Assembly: GCA_951213105.1 (NCBI GenBank)
Contig: OX578146.1
Span: forward strand, 54,273,069-54,337,068
DNA length: 64,000 nt
Direction: 5' to 3'
Origin: Amaurobius ferox
Lineage: Eukaryota > Arthropoda > Arachnida > Araneae > Amaurobiidae
Part shown: positions 24,232 to 33,870 of the stretch, piece after piece
Layout: every line of letters starts with the position of its first letter
Numbering within the stretch: position 1 is the first letter of the stretch
Program-made: the position numbers and the translations under genes
Notes under the pieces: model-generated
The model's database searches: none
Told to the model about the DNA's origin: nothing
The model's input: only the letters and a program-made list of their open reading frames with translations

Positions 24232-24497
24232 CATCTCGGGTGCGGTATCCCCGTGGTTTGCGCGCTAGATTTGCACGCTGCCACAAATGCCGCCGTGTTC
24301 ATGCGGAGTACGATCACGTTAAACATGTGGGTCCGTAAGTCCTTCCGAGAGGTTGGTGGTAGGGGAAGGAGGGTACGGTCCCTGTGGATGCCTCCCCCAC
24401 TGGGTTCCGGTCTAAATTGGGTGGCACTTCCCGGCCGTCCATACAGTTACCTTACACCTTTCTGGTAGGTCGGACGGTCTGGGTCTCAACAACAACA
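24115..24497 (+). mobile_element. 5S-rRNA-derived SINE (SINE3-like), about 383 bp
   Basis: The element consists of a 5S-like head (24115-24231), a GC-rich body of about 240 bp and a (CAA)n tail at 24488-24500. A target duplication ACATGGTAATGTAT flanks it (24098-24111 and 24498-24511); comparison with the intact family B starts at 25262 and 26030 shows the pre-insertion sequence. Part of the body (GAGGGTACGGTCCCTGTGG, TTCCGGTCTAAATTGGGTGG, CCTTACACCTT) is shared with the minus-strand element at 40912-41215, which lacks the 5S head. A 91-residue frame over the body is a shadow. SINEs depend on a LINE reverse transcriptase for mobility; none is seen in the window. Confidence 0.88.
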
Positions 24498-25245
24498 ACA
24501 TGGTAATGTATGGGTAAAATATTGGAATCGTGCCGAAAATCTCAACTCGAGTTTTCGACGGATGTACATGACTTGGGACCTCTAGAATACGAAAAAACTA
24601 TTTTTAGCGTGACGTCTGTGTGTGTCTGTGTGTCTGTGTGTCTGTCTGTGCAGATTTTGTATTCACTTTAACTAAAAAAGTAATTGACCGAATTTCATAA
24701 AATTTGGTAGGTAAGTCAGTTGTGGGCGAATCTGGTGCTGATTAGTTTTGGGTATGATTCAGGATAACAGAACCCGCCTTTTTTTGCGAAATGGCCCGCA
24801 AAAGTTTGTATCCACTGTAACTGAAAAACTAATGGACGGAATTTCACAAAATTCAGTAGATGAGTCACTAATGGGTCACCCTGGTGCTGATTAGATTTTG
24901 GTACGGTTCGGAAAAAAATAACCTGCCTTTTTTTGCAAAATGAGCCCGCAAAAATTGACAAAATCTAAAATAAAAAACTACGTATGCTGAAATATATCCA
25001 TTAAATGCTTGTTTTATACTTAATTTTTAACGAAGATAAGAATAAGACCAAACCCATTACACTAGGACTAGCCGTTCTCGAGATATTTTTGTTTTTTTGT
25101 TTTTTTCTCTACGCCACCTTTGAAAATGAGTCCAGTTACCAAATGAGAACGAAAATTGAATTAATAGTGAATTAAATTTAATTAGAATAGGAGAATGTAT
25201 ATATAAGTCTGCAGGGAAAGTCATGTGCTGCCCACATCAGATTTT

Positions 25246-26004
25246 TACTTTCCCTGCGTTACATGGTAATGTATGGGTAAAATATTGGAATCGTGCCGAA
25301 AATCGCAACTCGAGTTTTCGTCGGATCTACATGTTTTGGGACCTCTAGAATACGAAAAAACTGTTTTTAGCGTGACGTCTGTGCGTGTGCCTGTCTGTCT
25401 GTCTGTGCAATGTATGTATCCACCCTAACTCAAAAACAAATGGACTGAATTTCATAAAATTTGGTAGGTAAATCACTTGTGTATAATTCTGGTGCTAATT
25501 AGTTTTTAATACGATTAGGTATAAAAGAACCCGTCTTTTTCTGCAAAATGGCCCGCAAAAATTGCCTGTAACCACTCTAGCTGCAAAACTAATGGATCAA
25601 ATTTTGCAAAACTTGGTAGATAAGTCACTTGTGGGTTACCCTGGCGCTAATTAGATTTTGGCACGGTTCGGTAAAAAATAACCTGCCTTTTTTTGCGAAA
25701 TGGCCCGCAGAAATCATCAGAATCTAAAGTAAAAATTACGTATTCTAAAATATATCCATTAAATGCTTGTTTTATTCGTAAATTTTAACGATAAAAGAAT
25801 AAGACCAATCCCATTACACTAGAACTAGCCGTTCTCGAGAAATTTTAGTTTTTTCGTATTTTCGCTACGCCACCTTTGATAATACGTCCAGTTGCCAAAT
25901 GAGAAAGAAAATTGATTTAAAAAGTGAATTAAATTGAATTAAAATAAAGTGAACGTGAATATAAGTGTGCAGGGAAAATCATGTGCTGCCCACATCAGAT
26001 TTTT
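25246..26004 (+). repeat. Family B repeat, second unit of the array
   Basis: It follows the previous unit without spacer: the TTTTT run after CACATCAG leads directly into ACTTTCCCTGCGTTACATGG. Ends with GTGCAGGGAAAATCATGTGC and the conserved tail. Confidence 0.93.
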
Positions 26005-26824
26005 ACTTTCCCTACAATACATGGTAATGTATGGGGAAAGTATTGGAATCATTCCGAAAATCGCAATTCGATTTTTCGACGGATCTACACTTTTGGGGTT
26101 CTGTAGAGCACGATAAAACTATTTTTCGAGTACCGTCTGTATGTGTCTGTGTGTTTGTTTGGCTGGGCATATTTTGTATCCACTCTAATTCAAAAACTAA
26201 TTGACTGAATTTCATAAAATTTTGTATGTAAGTCCCTTGTAGGTGACCCTGGTGCTGATTAGATTTTGGTATGATCCGGGATAAAGAAACCTGCTTTTTT
26301 TTGCAAAATGACTCTCAGAAATTGCCTATACCCATTCTAGAAGAAAAACTAATAAGCCAAATTTCACAATATTTGGTAAATAAATCACTTGCTGGTTAAC
26401 CTGGTGCTGATTAGATTTTGTTAGGATTCGGAAAAATACTTTGTCTTCTTTTGCAGAATGGTCCGAATAAATTGTTAAATCTGAAAATAAAAAATTACGT
26501 ATGCTTAAATATATCAATTAAAGCATTATTTTATACGTACTTTTTGGCGACGAATATAATAAGACTAACTCCATTACTCTATGACAAGCCGTTCTCAAGA
26601 TATTTCTGTCTTTTCGCATTTTCGCTACGCTTCCTTTCAAAATAAGTCCAGTTTCCAAATGAAAACTAATGTTGAATTAAAAGTGGATATTCAATGTAAT
26701 TTAAAAAAAAAAATATGGCTGTTACTTTCTGTAATTAAACTCAATTTAATGAATTATTGAAGAAATCAAGAGAAAGTGAATCTGAGTCTGCAGGGAAAGT
26801 CATGTGCTGCTGACATCAGATTTT
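26005..26824 (+). repeat. Family B repeat, third unit of the array
   Basis: Starts ACTTTCCCTACAATACATGG with the near-perfect palindromic partner ATGTATGGGGAAAGT and ends GCAGGGAAAGTCATGTGCTG. More diverged than the other two units. Confidence 0.92.
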
Positions 26825-26923
26825 CCCCCTAAAGAATATGTGGTTCAGAGTTTTAATGATTGTATATACTAATTAATAAGTTACATTCACTGTGTCCGAA
26901 GAATAATGAAAATTTGAGCAATG

Positions 26924-28270
26924 TATATTGTGAGGCCAGAATATGTCCTCACATGAGGCATGTTTATTGCAGTATTTATGGTGCATAGAACGGCTAACAA
27001 AGCTCGAGTCTGGCTGGCGCCGGTGTTTACAACAACTTGAACTTTTAGGTCAAATACAATAAATTTGAGTGTCCCAGGCCAAAGGGGGCTGAAAGGGGCC
27101 TTGATAAATGTCAAGTGATGCCATTGGGTTCAGAAGAACCAATGAGCAGCAAGGGGAAGAAGGGTGGAGCTACCTACCCCCCCCCCCCTCGCCGAAGGAA
27201 CCAAGTGACTTCGATACAAAATGTTGTAGAACGCACTCGGATCCAGAATGTGGTTGCAGTGACTCGGATACAAAATGTGGGACGTAGAAAAAGAAGATGA
27301 TTAATTTTATAGATACAATTACAATAAAATTAACATATAATTATATGGCCGTTGAACTCATAACGTGGAATAAACATTTAACGTACATCGCTCGTTGTTG
27401 TGCCGCAATAACCCTCCAATTATTTTTACCTTTTGTGTAAGTCCTGAAAAGAATTCATTAATCATTATAAAAAGACTAGCCTATTTAAAACTTAAACAAT
27501 ACCATTTATTAACAGCATCAATTCATCAAAAGCACTAATTTTCAACAATATCAACTTTAAATTATTATCAATTTTCATTTAATATTTAAGCTAGGGGAGA
27601 TATGACCAGCAATATTAGATTTCGATGATTTCTATGACCTGGGAAAATGAGCACATACCTTACAGTTTACTCTTCGGCTCATCAGTCTTGCATCCGTCTT
27701 AGTGCTGAAGTACGGCCACAACTCTATGGTGTGTGGCTCCTAATCGTACTTTCACTTCGACTGATACTTTACATCTGCAACTGCTAGGTCATGTTCGCTT
27801 TGCTCCTTTTATCAAACTCTTTTCACCAACACTTCGTAGGACTTCTCGCAACCACATTTCGTGTCAGACTTGCTTCTGCAACATTTTTTATCAAAGTTAC
27901 TTCTACCACATTTCGTATCCGAGTTACTGCAACCACATTCTGGATCCGTTCTACAACATTGCGTTCTACAACATTTTGCATCGAAGTCACTTGGTTCCTT
28001 CGGCGGGGGGGGGGGGGGAGGTAGCTCCACCCTTCTTCTCCTTGCTGCTCATTGGTTCTTCTGAACCCAATGGCATCACTTGACATTTATCAAGGCCCCT
28101 TTCAGCCCCCTTTGGCCTGGGACACTCAAATTTATTATATTTGACCTAAAAGTTCAAGTTGTTGTAAACACCGGCGCCAGCCAGACTCGAGCTTTGTTAG
28201 CCGTTCTATGCACCATAAATACTGCAATAAACATGCCTCATGTGAGGACATATTCTGGCCTCACATATAT
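26924..28270. mobile_element. Foldback-like element with long inverted arms
   Basis: Left arm 26924-27280 and right arm about 27900-28270 are reverse complements over about 350 bp, at high identity by eye. They share TGTGAGGCCAGAATATGTCC, CTGGCTGGCGCCGGTG and a C-run/G-run (27178-27188, 28004-28018). The inner parts of the arms are tandem arrays of about 27 bp (GATNCAGAATGTGGTTGCAG plus TGACTCG), with extra units in the right arm. The central part is an LTR1/LTR2-related fragment. Long inverted arms built from tandem repeats are the hallmark of Drosophila FB-type foldback elements; sequence relation to FB is not claimed. Frames in the arms are shadows. Confidence 0.82.
27276..27760 (-). mobile_element. 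Truncated LTR related to LTR1 and LTR2
   Basis: It shares ATGGCCGT, TTGTTGTGCCGC, AATAACCCTCCAATTATTT, CCATTTATTAACA, GCATCCGT and CACAACTC...GTGGCTCC with 7482-8465 in the same order. The part corresponding to the last 500 bp of LTR1 is missing. It fills the loop between the foldback arms. Confidence 0.65.
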
Positions 28271-28502
28271 AAGCACGTATAAAATGATAATGCGGCTTAC
28301 AGCTGTTTCGAGGAGACTTTGGATTCCTTTCGTTAATGCATGAAAACCAGCGAACAGTCCAAAAGAAGAATGAGTGAATGAGAGGAATGACTCATTTCAC
28401 ATCTCACTTTGGGTTTGTTGGTTTTCTTGCAGTGACGAAGGAGATCTATAACGTATCTTCGAAACAGCTGTGTGCTAAATTATCATTTTAATTTTGCTTA
28501 TA
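28262..28502. mobile_element. Palindromic MITE, about 240 bp
   Basis: TATAAGCACGTATAAAATGA at the left reads back as TCATTTTAATTTTGCTTATA at the right. Inner arms ACAGCTGTTTCGAGGAGAC and ATCTTCGAAACAGCTGT also pair. It has no coding frame. Half-copies of the same arm lie at 31764-31968 and 33069-33262. Confidence 0.8.
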
Positions 28503-28587
28503 TACTATGCTCAAATTTTCTTTAATGACATAAACACCTTGATTTATCTGTCTGTTTATCTCTCTCTCTCTGGATAACGCTGCTACA

Positions 28588-28757
28588 AAATGTTTTTAAA
28601 CGTGTTTCAATCAAGGAACGTGTGTTGTTGATTGTCAAATGTTTCCAAACGTGTTTCAATCAAGGAACGTGTGTTGTTGATTGTCAAATGTTTCCAAACG
28701 TGTTTCAATCAAGGAACGTGTGTTGTTGATTGTCAAATGTTGCCAAACGTGTTTCAA
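28588..28757. repeat. 49-bp tandem repeat, 3.4 units
   Basis: Units start at 28588, 28637, 28686 and 28735 (AAATGTTTCCAAACGTGTTT and on through CAAGGAACGTGTGTTGTTG). They are almost identical and form the far end of the SINE that follows on the minus strand, or a satellite into which it inserted. Confidence 0.93.
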
Positions 28758-29008
28758 ACATTGTACAAACTCCCCCGTGGTGAAGGGACGCCTACGCACC
28801 ACGTCCACAAGACCCCCCAGGGTGTCCCACGGCGAAGGAGAGGAGATTTGCAGCTTCACTTTTATAGAAGTCCCCCGAAGGGTGGAAGTCTGACTTGACT
28901 TCGACATGATAATATCCATGCCCGCTGGCGGGATTCGAACCCGCAACCCGGCAATCTAGCGATCAGACGGAAACACATACCTCTGACCCCTCGACCACCG
29001 GATCGGCT
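28758..29008 (-). mobile_element. tRNA-derived SINE
   Basis: Read on the minus strand it has a tRNA-like head (29008-28919) followed by a GC-rich body containing CTTCCACCCTTCGGGGGACT and CACCACGGGGGAG. A related body fragment lies at 8914-8981. The element or its tail passes into the 49-bp array. The reading frames over it on both strands are shadows. Confidence 0.7.
28919..29008 (-). ncRNA. tRNA-like head (Ser/Leu-type D arm), not a functional tRNA
   Basis: On the minus strand, GGTGGTCGAGGGGTCAGAGG is an A-box-like D-arm region and GCGGGTTCGAATCCCGC is a perfect T arm with B box. The 5' end (GCCGATC) does not pair with the sequence after the T arm (CAGCGGG), so there is no acceptor stem and no functional tRNA. 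The class is uncertain; the wide spacing and the GTCGAGGGGTCAG motif resemble tRNA-Ser. Confidence 0.7.
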
Positions 29009-29037
29009 GAATTTAGATAGTAATCCAGACCATCAGC

Positions 29038-29600
29038 ATTTTCTCCGTCCATAACACTTGGCGCGATTTTGGCGAAGAATTTGGCGGAATGTCCCCAATT
29101 CAGCTATTTTTTTTAATTCTTCCAAATTAGCAAAAATATTCGCCAAATTAATAAAAATGACGCTGAATCAATAAAAATGACGACTAAATGACAAATATTC
29201 AATATATTTTAAAGAGTATAAGAATTTACTATAAGAGTAACCTATTTTTCCATCCGTAACGTTTGGCAAACTTTTGGTGACGAAGTTGTCGAAATATCTC
29301 CAACTTGCTGACATTTTAAATGGTGCTAAATTAAAGAAAATGTCACCCAATTGATAAAAATTCGCCAAATATATGAATCCAACGCTAAATCAATGAAATG
29401 ATGACTAATTAATAAAAGTTCAGTATCTTGCGCAGAACGTAAGAGTAGCCTATAAGAATCACCCATTTCTCCGTCCGTAACGCTTGGCCAAAAATTTAGC
29501 GGAACGTTTAGTCGCCAACTTGGCGACTATTTTAAATGTTGCCAAAGTGGCAAATATGTAGCCAAATTGATAAAAATAACGCCGAATGGTGTTTTGCAAA
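29038..29600 (+). repeat. Tandem array of the GCCAA module, about 2.5 units
   Basis: Units of about 210-225 bp start near 29038, 29251 and 29465, each with TTTCTCCGTCCRTAACGCTTGG, a run of NNGCCAAATT motifs and TATAAGAATNACCNATTTC. The unit equals the internal module of family A (for example 6400-6580), here amplified without the family A ends. Confidence 0.85.
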
Positions 29601-30574
29601 TTCTAATTTCCGTCACATGACAGGCACACCTTCTAGTTGCATATACTACTATGAGATTCGTCACTTTAACTTTTTATAGTTTACCCTCTGTTTTCAATCG
29701 GTGACCTGCGAAGGGTGTCAGTGTGGAACGTGATAAAGAATTTAACTTAAAATATAAAGAATCCCTAAATAAAAGAAGATACAATCAAGTTTTTCAAAAT
29801 AAATATAGGTAACTAAATGAATTTGAAATATACGTATGCATATATCATACAATAACATTTACACGTCAACTGTTTAAAAAAAAGACACGAAGCGTAAAAC
29901 CAATTATTCAAGAATGTTTGGCTTCTTCTGTAGATGAGCACACGATGCTGAATTTAAGAGAAAATGAACTAGAAGAAATAAAAGAAGAAAACCAAGGGAG
30001 ACACGGAGGAACGAAAGATTAGCAGAAAATAAAGAATGGACGGAAACAAACCAATACTATAAGCGAACGAATAGGAAAGAGAATAGAAATAGTGAATGAT
30101 GAATGATGAAACCAAGTGATAATGAAACCAAGCCTCCATCTCTTCCGCTTGTAAATCTCTGTATCGTTTTCCATTTCGGTCTGCTTCCTTCATTTTCAGT
30201 TGGTTCTTTCATATTTGTTTTCACTTTTATTCCTTTTTCTTCGAATTATTTTGTCATCCGTCTCACTAATTTTCTCTTTTATAATTGGTTTAAATTTCTT
30301 ATATTTTTTAAATTACCGTTTTAGTAATTTTACTCAATATTCAGTGTTTCTATTTTCTTTCCCTATGTGTTCGCTTGCAGCTTTGATTTGTTTCAGTTCA
30401 TTCTTTATTTTCTTTTATACCCTCTGTGGTTTTTATCATTTATTCTTACTATCCTGCCTCGTTTTCCTCTCCCCTTGGTTTCACTTCTTTCATTTTTCTT
30501 AGCGGCGATAGTAACTTTTCTTAAATCTTCAGCCAAGTCTGCTATTCTACCGCAGGTACCGAACTTGCTTGTCT
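29601..30574. other. Unassigned; 30130-30600 pyrimidine-rich on plus strand
   Basis: A purine-rich plus-strand stretch (29940-30120) is followed by a pyrimidine-rich one (30130-30600). The overlapping Phe/Ser/Leu-rich frames at 30103-30663 follow from this composition and are not convincing genes. Confidence 0.5.
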
Positions 30575-30985
30575 CGAAGAATTATTTTTTTTTCTCTCAT
30601 ACTATGCAATATAGTACAGATAAATTATTGTTTTCACGACAATTTTCGAATTCGAGATTTTGATACCAATATATGTTTCAAAGCTTCCTGAGCACGTTTT
30701 GACTATCTTTGGAGTAATCTTCGTCTGTTTGTTTGTCTGTCTGCCTCTATGTCTGTGGTCAATTTCTGGAGCACATATATTAATGGATTTTTACAACTCT
30801 TTATAGCGGGCTTTGTTATAAAAAAATCTAGAACTAGAAAGAGTTTTTTTTAATTTGAGCAAAAACTTTGAAATGTATTCGAAATTTTATAAATTTTTTA
30901 ACGTGGTAGTACAAAACAAATTTCGACGCAATCGTGCATAAGAGCGTTTTTTACGGCTCACTGATAATGAAATTTAATAGTTTGA
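30575..30985 (+). repeat. Family H repeat, copy 1
   Basis: Collinear with 49478-49850: a TATACTA/AATATAG start, TTCGAGATTTTGATACCAA, CCTGAGCACGTTTTGAC, a TCTGTNTGTNTGTCTGTCTG tract, AATGGATTTTTACAA and AAAAAATCTAGAACTAGAAA. Layout matches families A and B (short palindrome, then a TG/CTGT tract at a fixed place), but the sequence is different. Confidence 0.75.
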
Positions 30986-31763
30986 ATCATTGTTGGGAAA
31001 AATATCAGTGATACAATTTTTTTTGTTTGTAAAGTCATTAGCAACTCCCACTCGGGGTACAAGTTACCCCACCCTTGGGGGTACAATGCTAAATATAGTA
31101 TCAATCAAAATATCTCTAATAGCTTTTTAAAGTGTAGGTTAACACGCTATAATTAACACGTAGACCCATAATACCGATTTTTCAAAAATTTTCCTGTAAA
31201 ATTTACTGGTTAATTATACTCATAATTAAGCTCTCCTAATGTAAAAATAATCAAAAATACATATACTAAGTACTACACTTTTCTGTTGTGTCTACTAACA
31301 ACAGCAGCTACTTCACTAACACTACCGACACCCAGATATAATTCTCAAAGCATTACGGCATTTTCAAGCGTTTCATCCATAGGAGTTTTATCTCCTTCTT
31401 TCCAACTCCATAGTAAAATGTCTCAAAAACGGCTGATTATACGCCAATAGAATTAATTAACAAGATATTTCTTTGTGTATGATGGTATAAAAACGAATTT
31501 CGTGTGTCTAGCCATTCTCCAGTAATAGCTGAAAGAATAGTAGAACAAAAAATTATTCTATCTAGAAATTTCTCGAACAAAACTGGCAGATATTAGATTT
31601 TCCTCATTACTTATAAATACTCCTATGCGTATTCCCTCGTAGTATTCCCACGTGTATTCTCACATAGTATTCCGCCGTGTATGCAACGTTTCAAGTTTCT
31701 ACATTCAGCAGTTTGTGCAATTCTTGCTCTAGTCAGTTAATCAGCCTTACTTATTCAATCCAT
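30986..31763. other. Unassigned sequence
   Basis: A small GGGGTACAAGTTACCCC hairpin lies at 31055-31071. Otherwise nothing is assignable. Confidence 0.45.
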
Positions 31764-31968
31764 TATATAATCAGGCTTTCTGATTGGCTCTCTCTTAACT
31801 CAGGTCTTGGGTCTGTAATTCCTCTGCTTCTTTTGGTCGCGTCCATACCTCTTTTGCACTTGGGTTTGCTGGCTTTCCTGTACTGGCGATGGGGATCCAG
31901 CGCATCCCCGAAACAGCTGTATGCTGAATTATTGTGTTATTTATGTTCTTATACGTTTTTCATGCTTT
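31764..31968 (-). mobile_element. Half-copy of the palindromic MITE
   Basis: TTCTGATTGGCTCTCTC, GGGTTTGCTGGCTTTCCTG, CCCGAAACAGCTGTATGCTG and ATTATTGTGTTATTTATG match, inverted, the segment 33069-33262. Its inner part matches the right arm of the MITE at 28262-28502. A 129-residue frame overlying it is not recognisable. Confidence 0.7.
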
Positions 31969-32021
31969 TCTTATCCTTCGCACAAAGAGTATTGCACTTA
32001 CTAATATTAAAGCAATGTATA

Positions 32022-33063
32022 TGTGGTGCGCATTTAGAAAAAAGTTACTTAAAGTTGAACTTTTAGCTTAATTATTATTAACATAACATATATACCTTAA
32101 CATGGCTGTAAAATCGTACATAGTGGACTCATTATTATTGTACATTGCATTGTGTGCTGCTATAAACTCTCCAATTATTTAACTTTCGCGCGAGTTCTCT
32201 AAAGGAATATTAATTAATATAATACTAAATGGATCACACCATTTTAACTTTAACAATAAATCATTTATTAACAACATAAAATACTTAATTACTTATTTAC
32301 AACAATTATTCTTCTTATAATTTATTTCGGAGGAGGGAGACAATGTGAGACCACTTAAATTGCCTAAAATGTGTTTAAGTCTGTAGTTTTAATGGGCACA
32401 TACCTTCAAGGCTGTCTTGGCTTGGTCACCGCCACGTACTTCGCCGACCATCTTGCTGGAATTAACTCGAAGTATTATTCATCGACAAGTAATATCTACG
32501 ATCATTGAACTGCTGGTGCGAACACTCGCACTTATTTCATTCTCTTAGTCTGTTCTCTCCACATATCTAGTCGTTGTGTAAGTCTCGTGCTCCTTAATGT
32601 CGAACTCGTAATCTGTTAACCTTATCGTTGTGCTGTGTGACCGTTTTTTACCAAGTCATCCATATATATCTATTTTTATCGTCGTTCTATTCATAATGTC
32701 GAATAAGTATTGTCGTTCTTATGTCACAGGTTGTGGCTCTTTTGCCTCCGGACTGTTACACCTCCTTTGCTTTCATTTGCAGCATATAGGTTGACGCAAC
32801 AATCATCTTCTCCATTGGTTAGCCTTTCCATCAAAAGTCGTTACTTCACATTTTCTTAAGAGTTCACATTTTCTTAAGAGTTCGTTCGACCCCCTCTGTC
32901 TTTACACCCCTAAATCTATGGTTTTATCTGACCTTTGGGGTTCACGTGCTGTAAACCTTGGCGTCATTCAGACTGGAGGTATTGTCCGATGTTTCAGACC
33001 AATAAATAATTTACATAAAACTGTCTCTCCATAACAAGTGTGAGATCTATTTTTGGTCTTACA
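32022..33063 (-). mobile_element. Solo LTR, copy 2 (1042 bp)
   Basis: It begins TGTGGTGCGCATTT and ends TTTTTGGTCTTACA on the plus strand, that is TG...CA, with a perfect 5-bp duplication GTATA at 32017-32021 and 33064-33068. It is homologous along its length to LTR1 (7482-8465). On the minus strand an AATAAA (complement of TTTATT near 32264) marks the likely polyadenylation region. No internal region, PBS or polypurine tract adjoins it. It inserted between two inverted MITE half-copies. Confidence 0.82.
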
Positions 33064-33068
33064 GTATA

Positions 33069-33262
33069 TGCGCATAAATAACACAATAATGCATCATGCA
33101 ACTGTTTCGAGGATACGCTGGATCCTCTTCGTCAGTGCAAGAGAATCAACAAACCGGAAGTTCAAAAGAGGGATGGGCTCAAAAGGATAAAGCAGGGAGA
33201 TTATATACCCAAAACCAAATTGAGAGCCAATCAGAAAGCAGCATGAAGAACCGTCCAGTTAA
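33069..33262 (+). mobile_element. Half-copy of the palindromic MITE
   Basis: Starts GCGCATAAATAACACAATAA, continues with CAACTGTTTCGAGGATACG, and ends at GAGAGCCAATCAGAAAGC. It is the inverted partner of 31764-31968. Removing LTR2 puts the two tips about 60 bp apart. Confidence 0.7.
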
Positions 33263-33365
33263 TTCGAAACGACAGGTAAAGTAACAAAGATTGGCGTGCC
33301 GAAAGCCCAGGCCATCCGACTCGTCCGAAGACATGGAACAGCTAGATGGGCGGCCGGAGAAAAAA

Positions 33366-33557
33366 AAAAGATTTAAAAGATTTCAAGATTGGCGTGCGTC
33401 AAAACACAAAAAAATTTCCCAATCGGACGAATCAAGTCAGAATAAGAATGAATAATACCTTAAAAGATTTAAAAGATTTAAAGATTGGCGTGCGCCAAAA
33501 CACAACAAAAATATACCGATCGGACGAATCAAGTCAGAATAAGAATAAATGATACCC
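33366..33557. repeat. 96-bp tandem duplication
   Basis: GATTGGCGTGCG recurs at 33387 and 33483, followed by CGGACGAATCAAGTCAGAAT in both units. High identity, with small differences in the A-rich parts. Confidence 0.92.
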
Positions 33558-33870
33558 AAAAAGACGAAAAAAAAAAGGTTAGAACGACACATAAGAATCC
33601 GAAAGAATAGAACGACAAAAAAAAAGTGGGGGAGGGATCTCAGGGAGGGGCTGCATTATTGCGTTACTTGTGTTTAATGTTGCTGAAGTTTTTTTCTTAT
33701 CCTTTGCATAAAGTATATTTTACTTTTAAAAAATTACTGGTTCTTATCAGTGTGCTGTATTTACAAAGTTTTCATTTATCGCGTCAGTCTCACTTAGTTG
33801 TATGATAAGGATAATTAAATAAGAGTGATAACTTACACTCCAGTTTCCTCGTACAATCATATTGATGTAC
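33558..33870. other. Unassigned sequence
   Basis: A-rich then mixed; nothing assignable. Confidence 0.4.

Larger units (their letters stand above)
24081..25245 (+). repeat. Family B repeat, interrupted by a 5S-headed SINE
   Basis: First of three family B units in head-to-tail contact. Its start ACTTTCCCTGTGTTACATGG is split from the rest by the SINE at 24115-24497. It then runs on to the CATGTGCTGCCCACATCAG tail at about 25241. Confidence 0.92.

Noticed and set aside
24193..24468. 91-residue GC-rich frame as a possible gene
   Set aside because: It lies over the body of the 5S-headed SINE and is not open in the related copy in the same frame.
27733..28086. Overlapping frames in the foldback arm (Pro-run or Gly-run proteins)
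   Set aside because: They arise from the G/C homopolymer and the 27-bp tandem repeat, and appear in several frames on both strands.
28588..28757. CRISPR array
   Set aside because: Units of 49 bp are repeated without unique spacers; the genome is clearly eukaryotic and this is a minisatellite.
28919..29008. Functional tRNA gene
   Set aside because: The T arm is perfect but the acceptor stem does not pair and the anticodon stem is weak.
30103..30663. Phe/Ser/Leu-rich frames as membrane proteins
   Set aside because: The region is a pyrimidine-rich tract that yields such frames in every phase; no domain or gene structure is visible.
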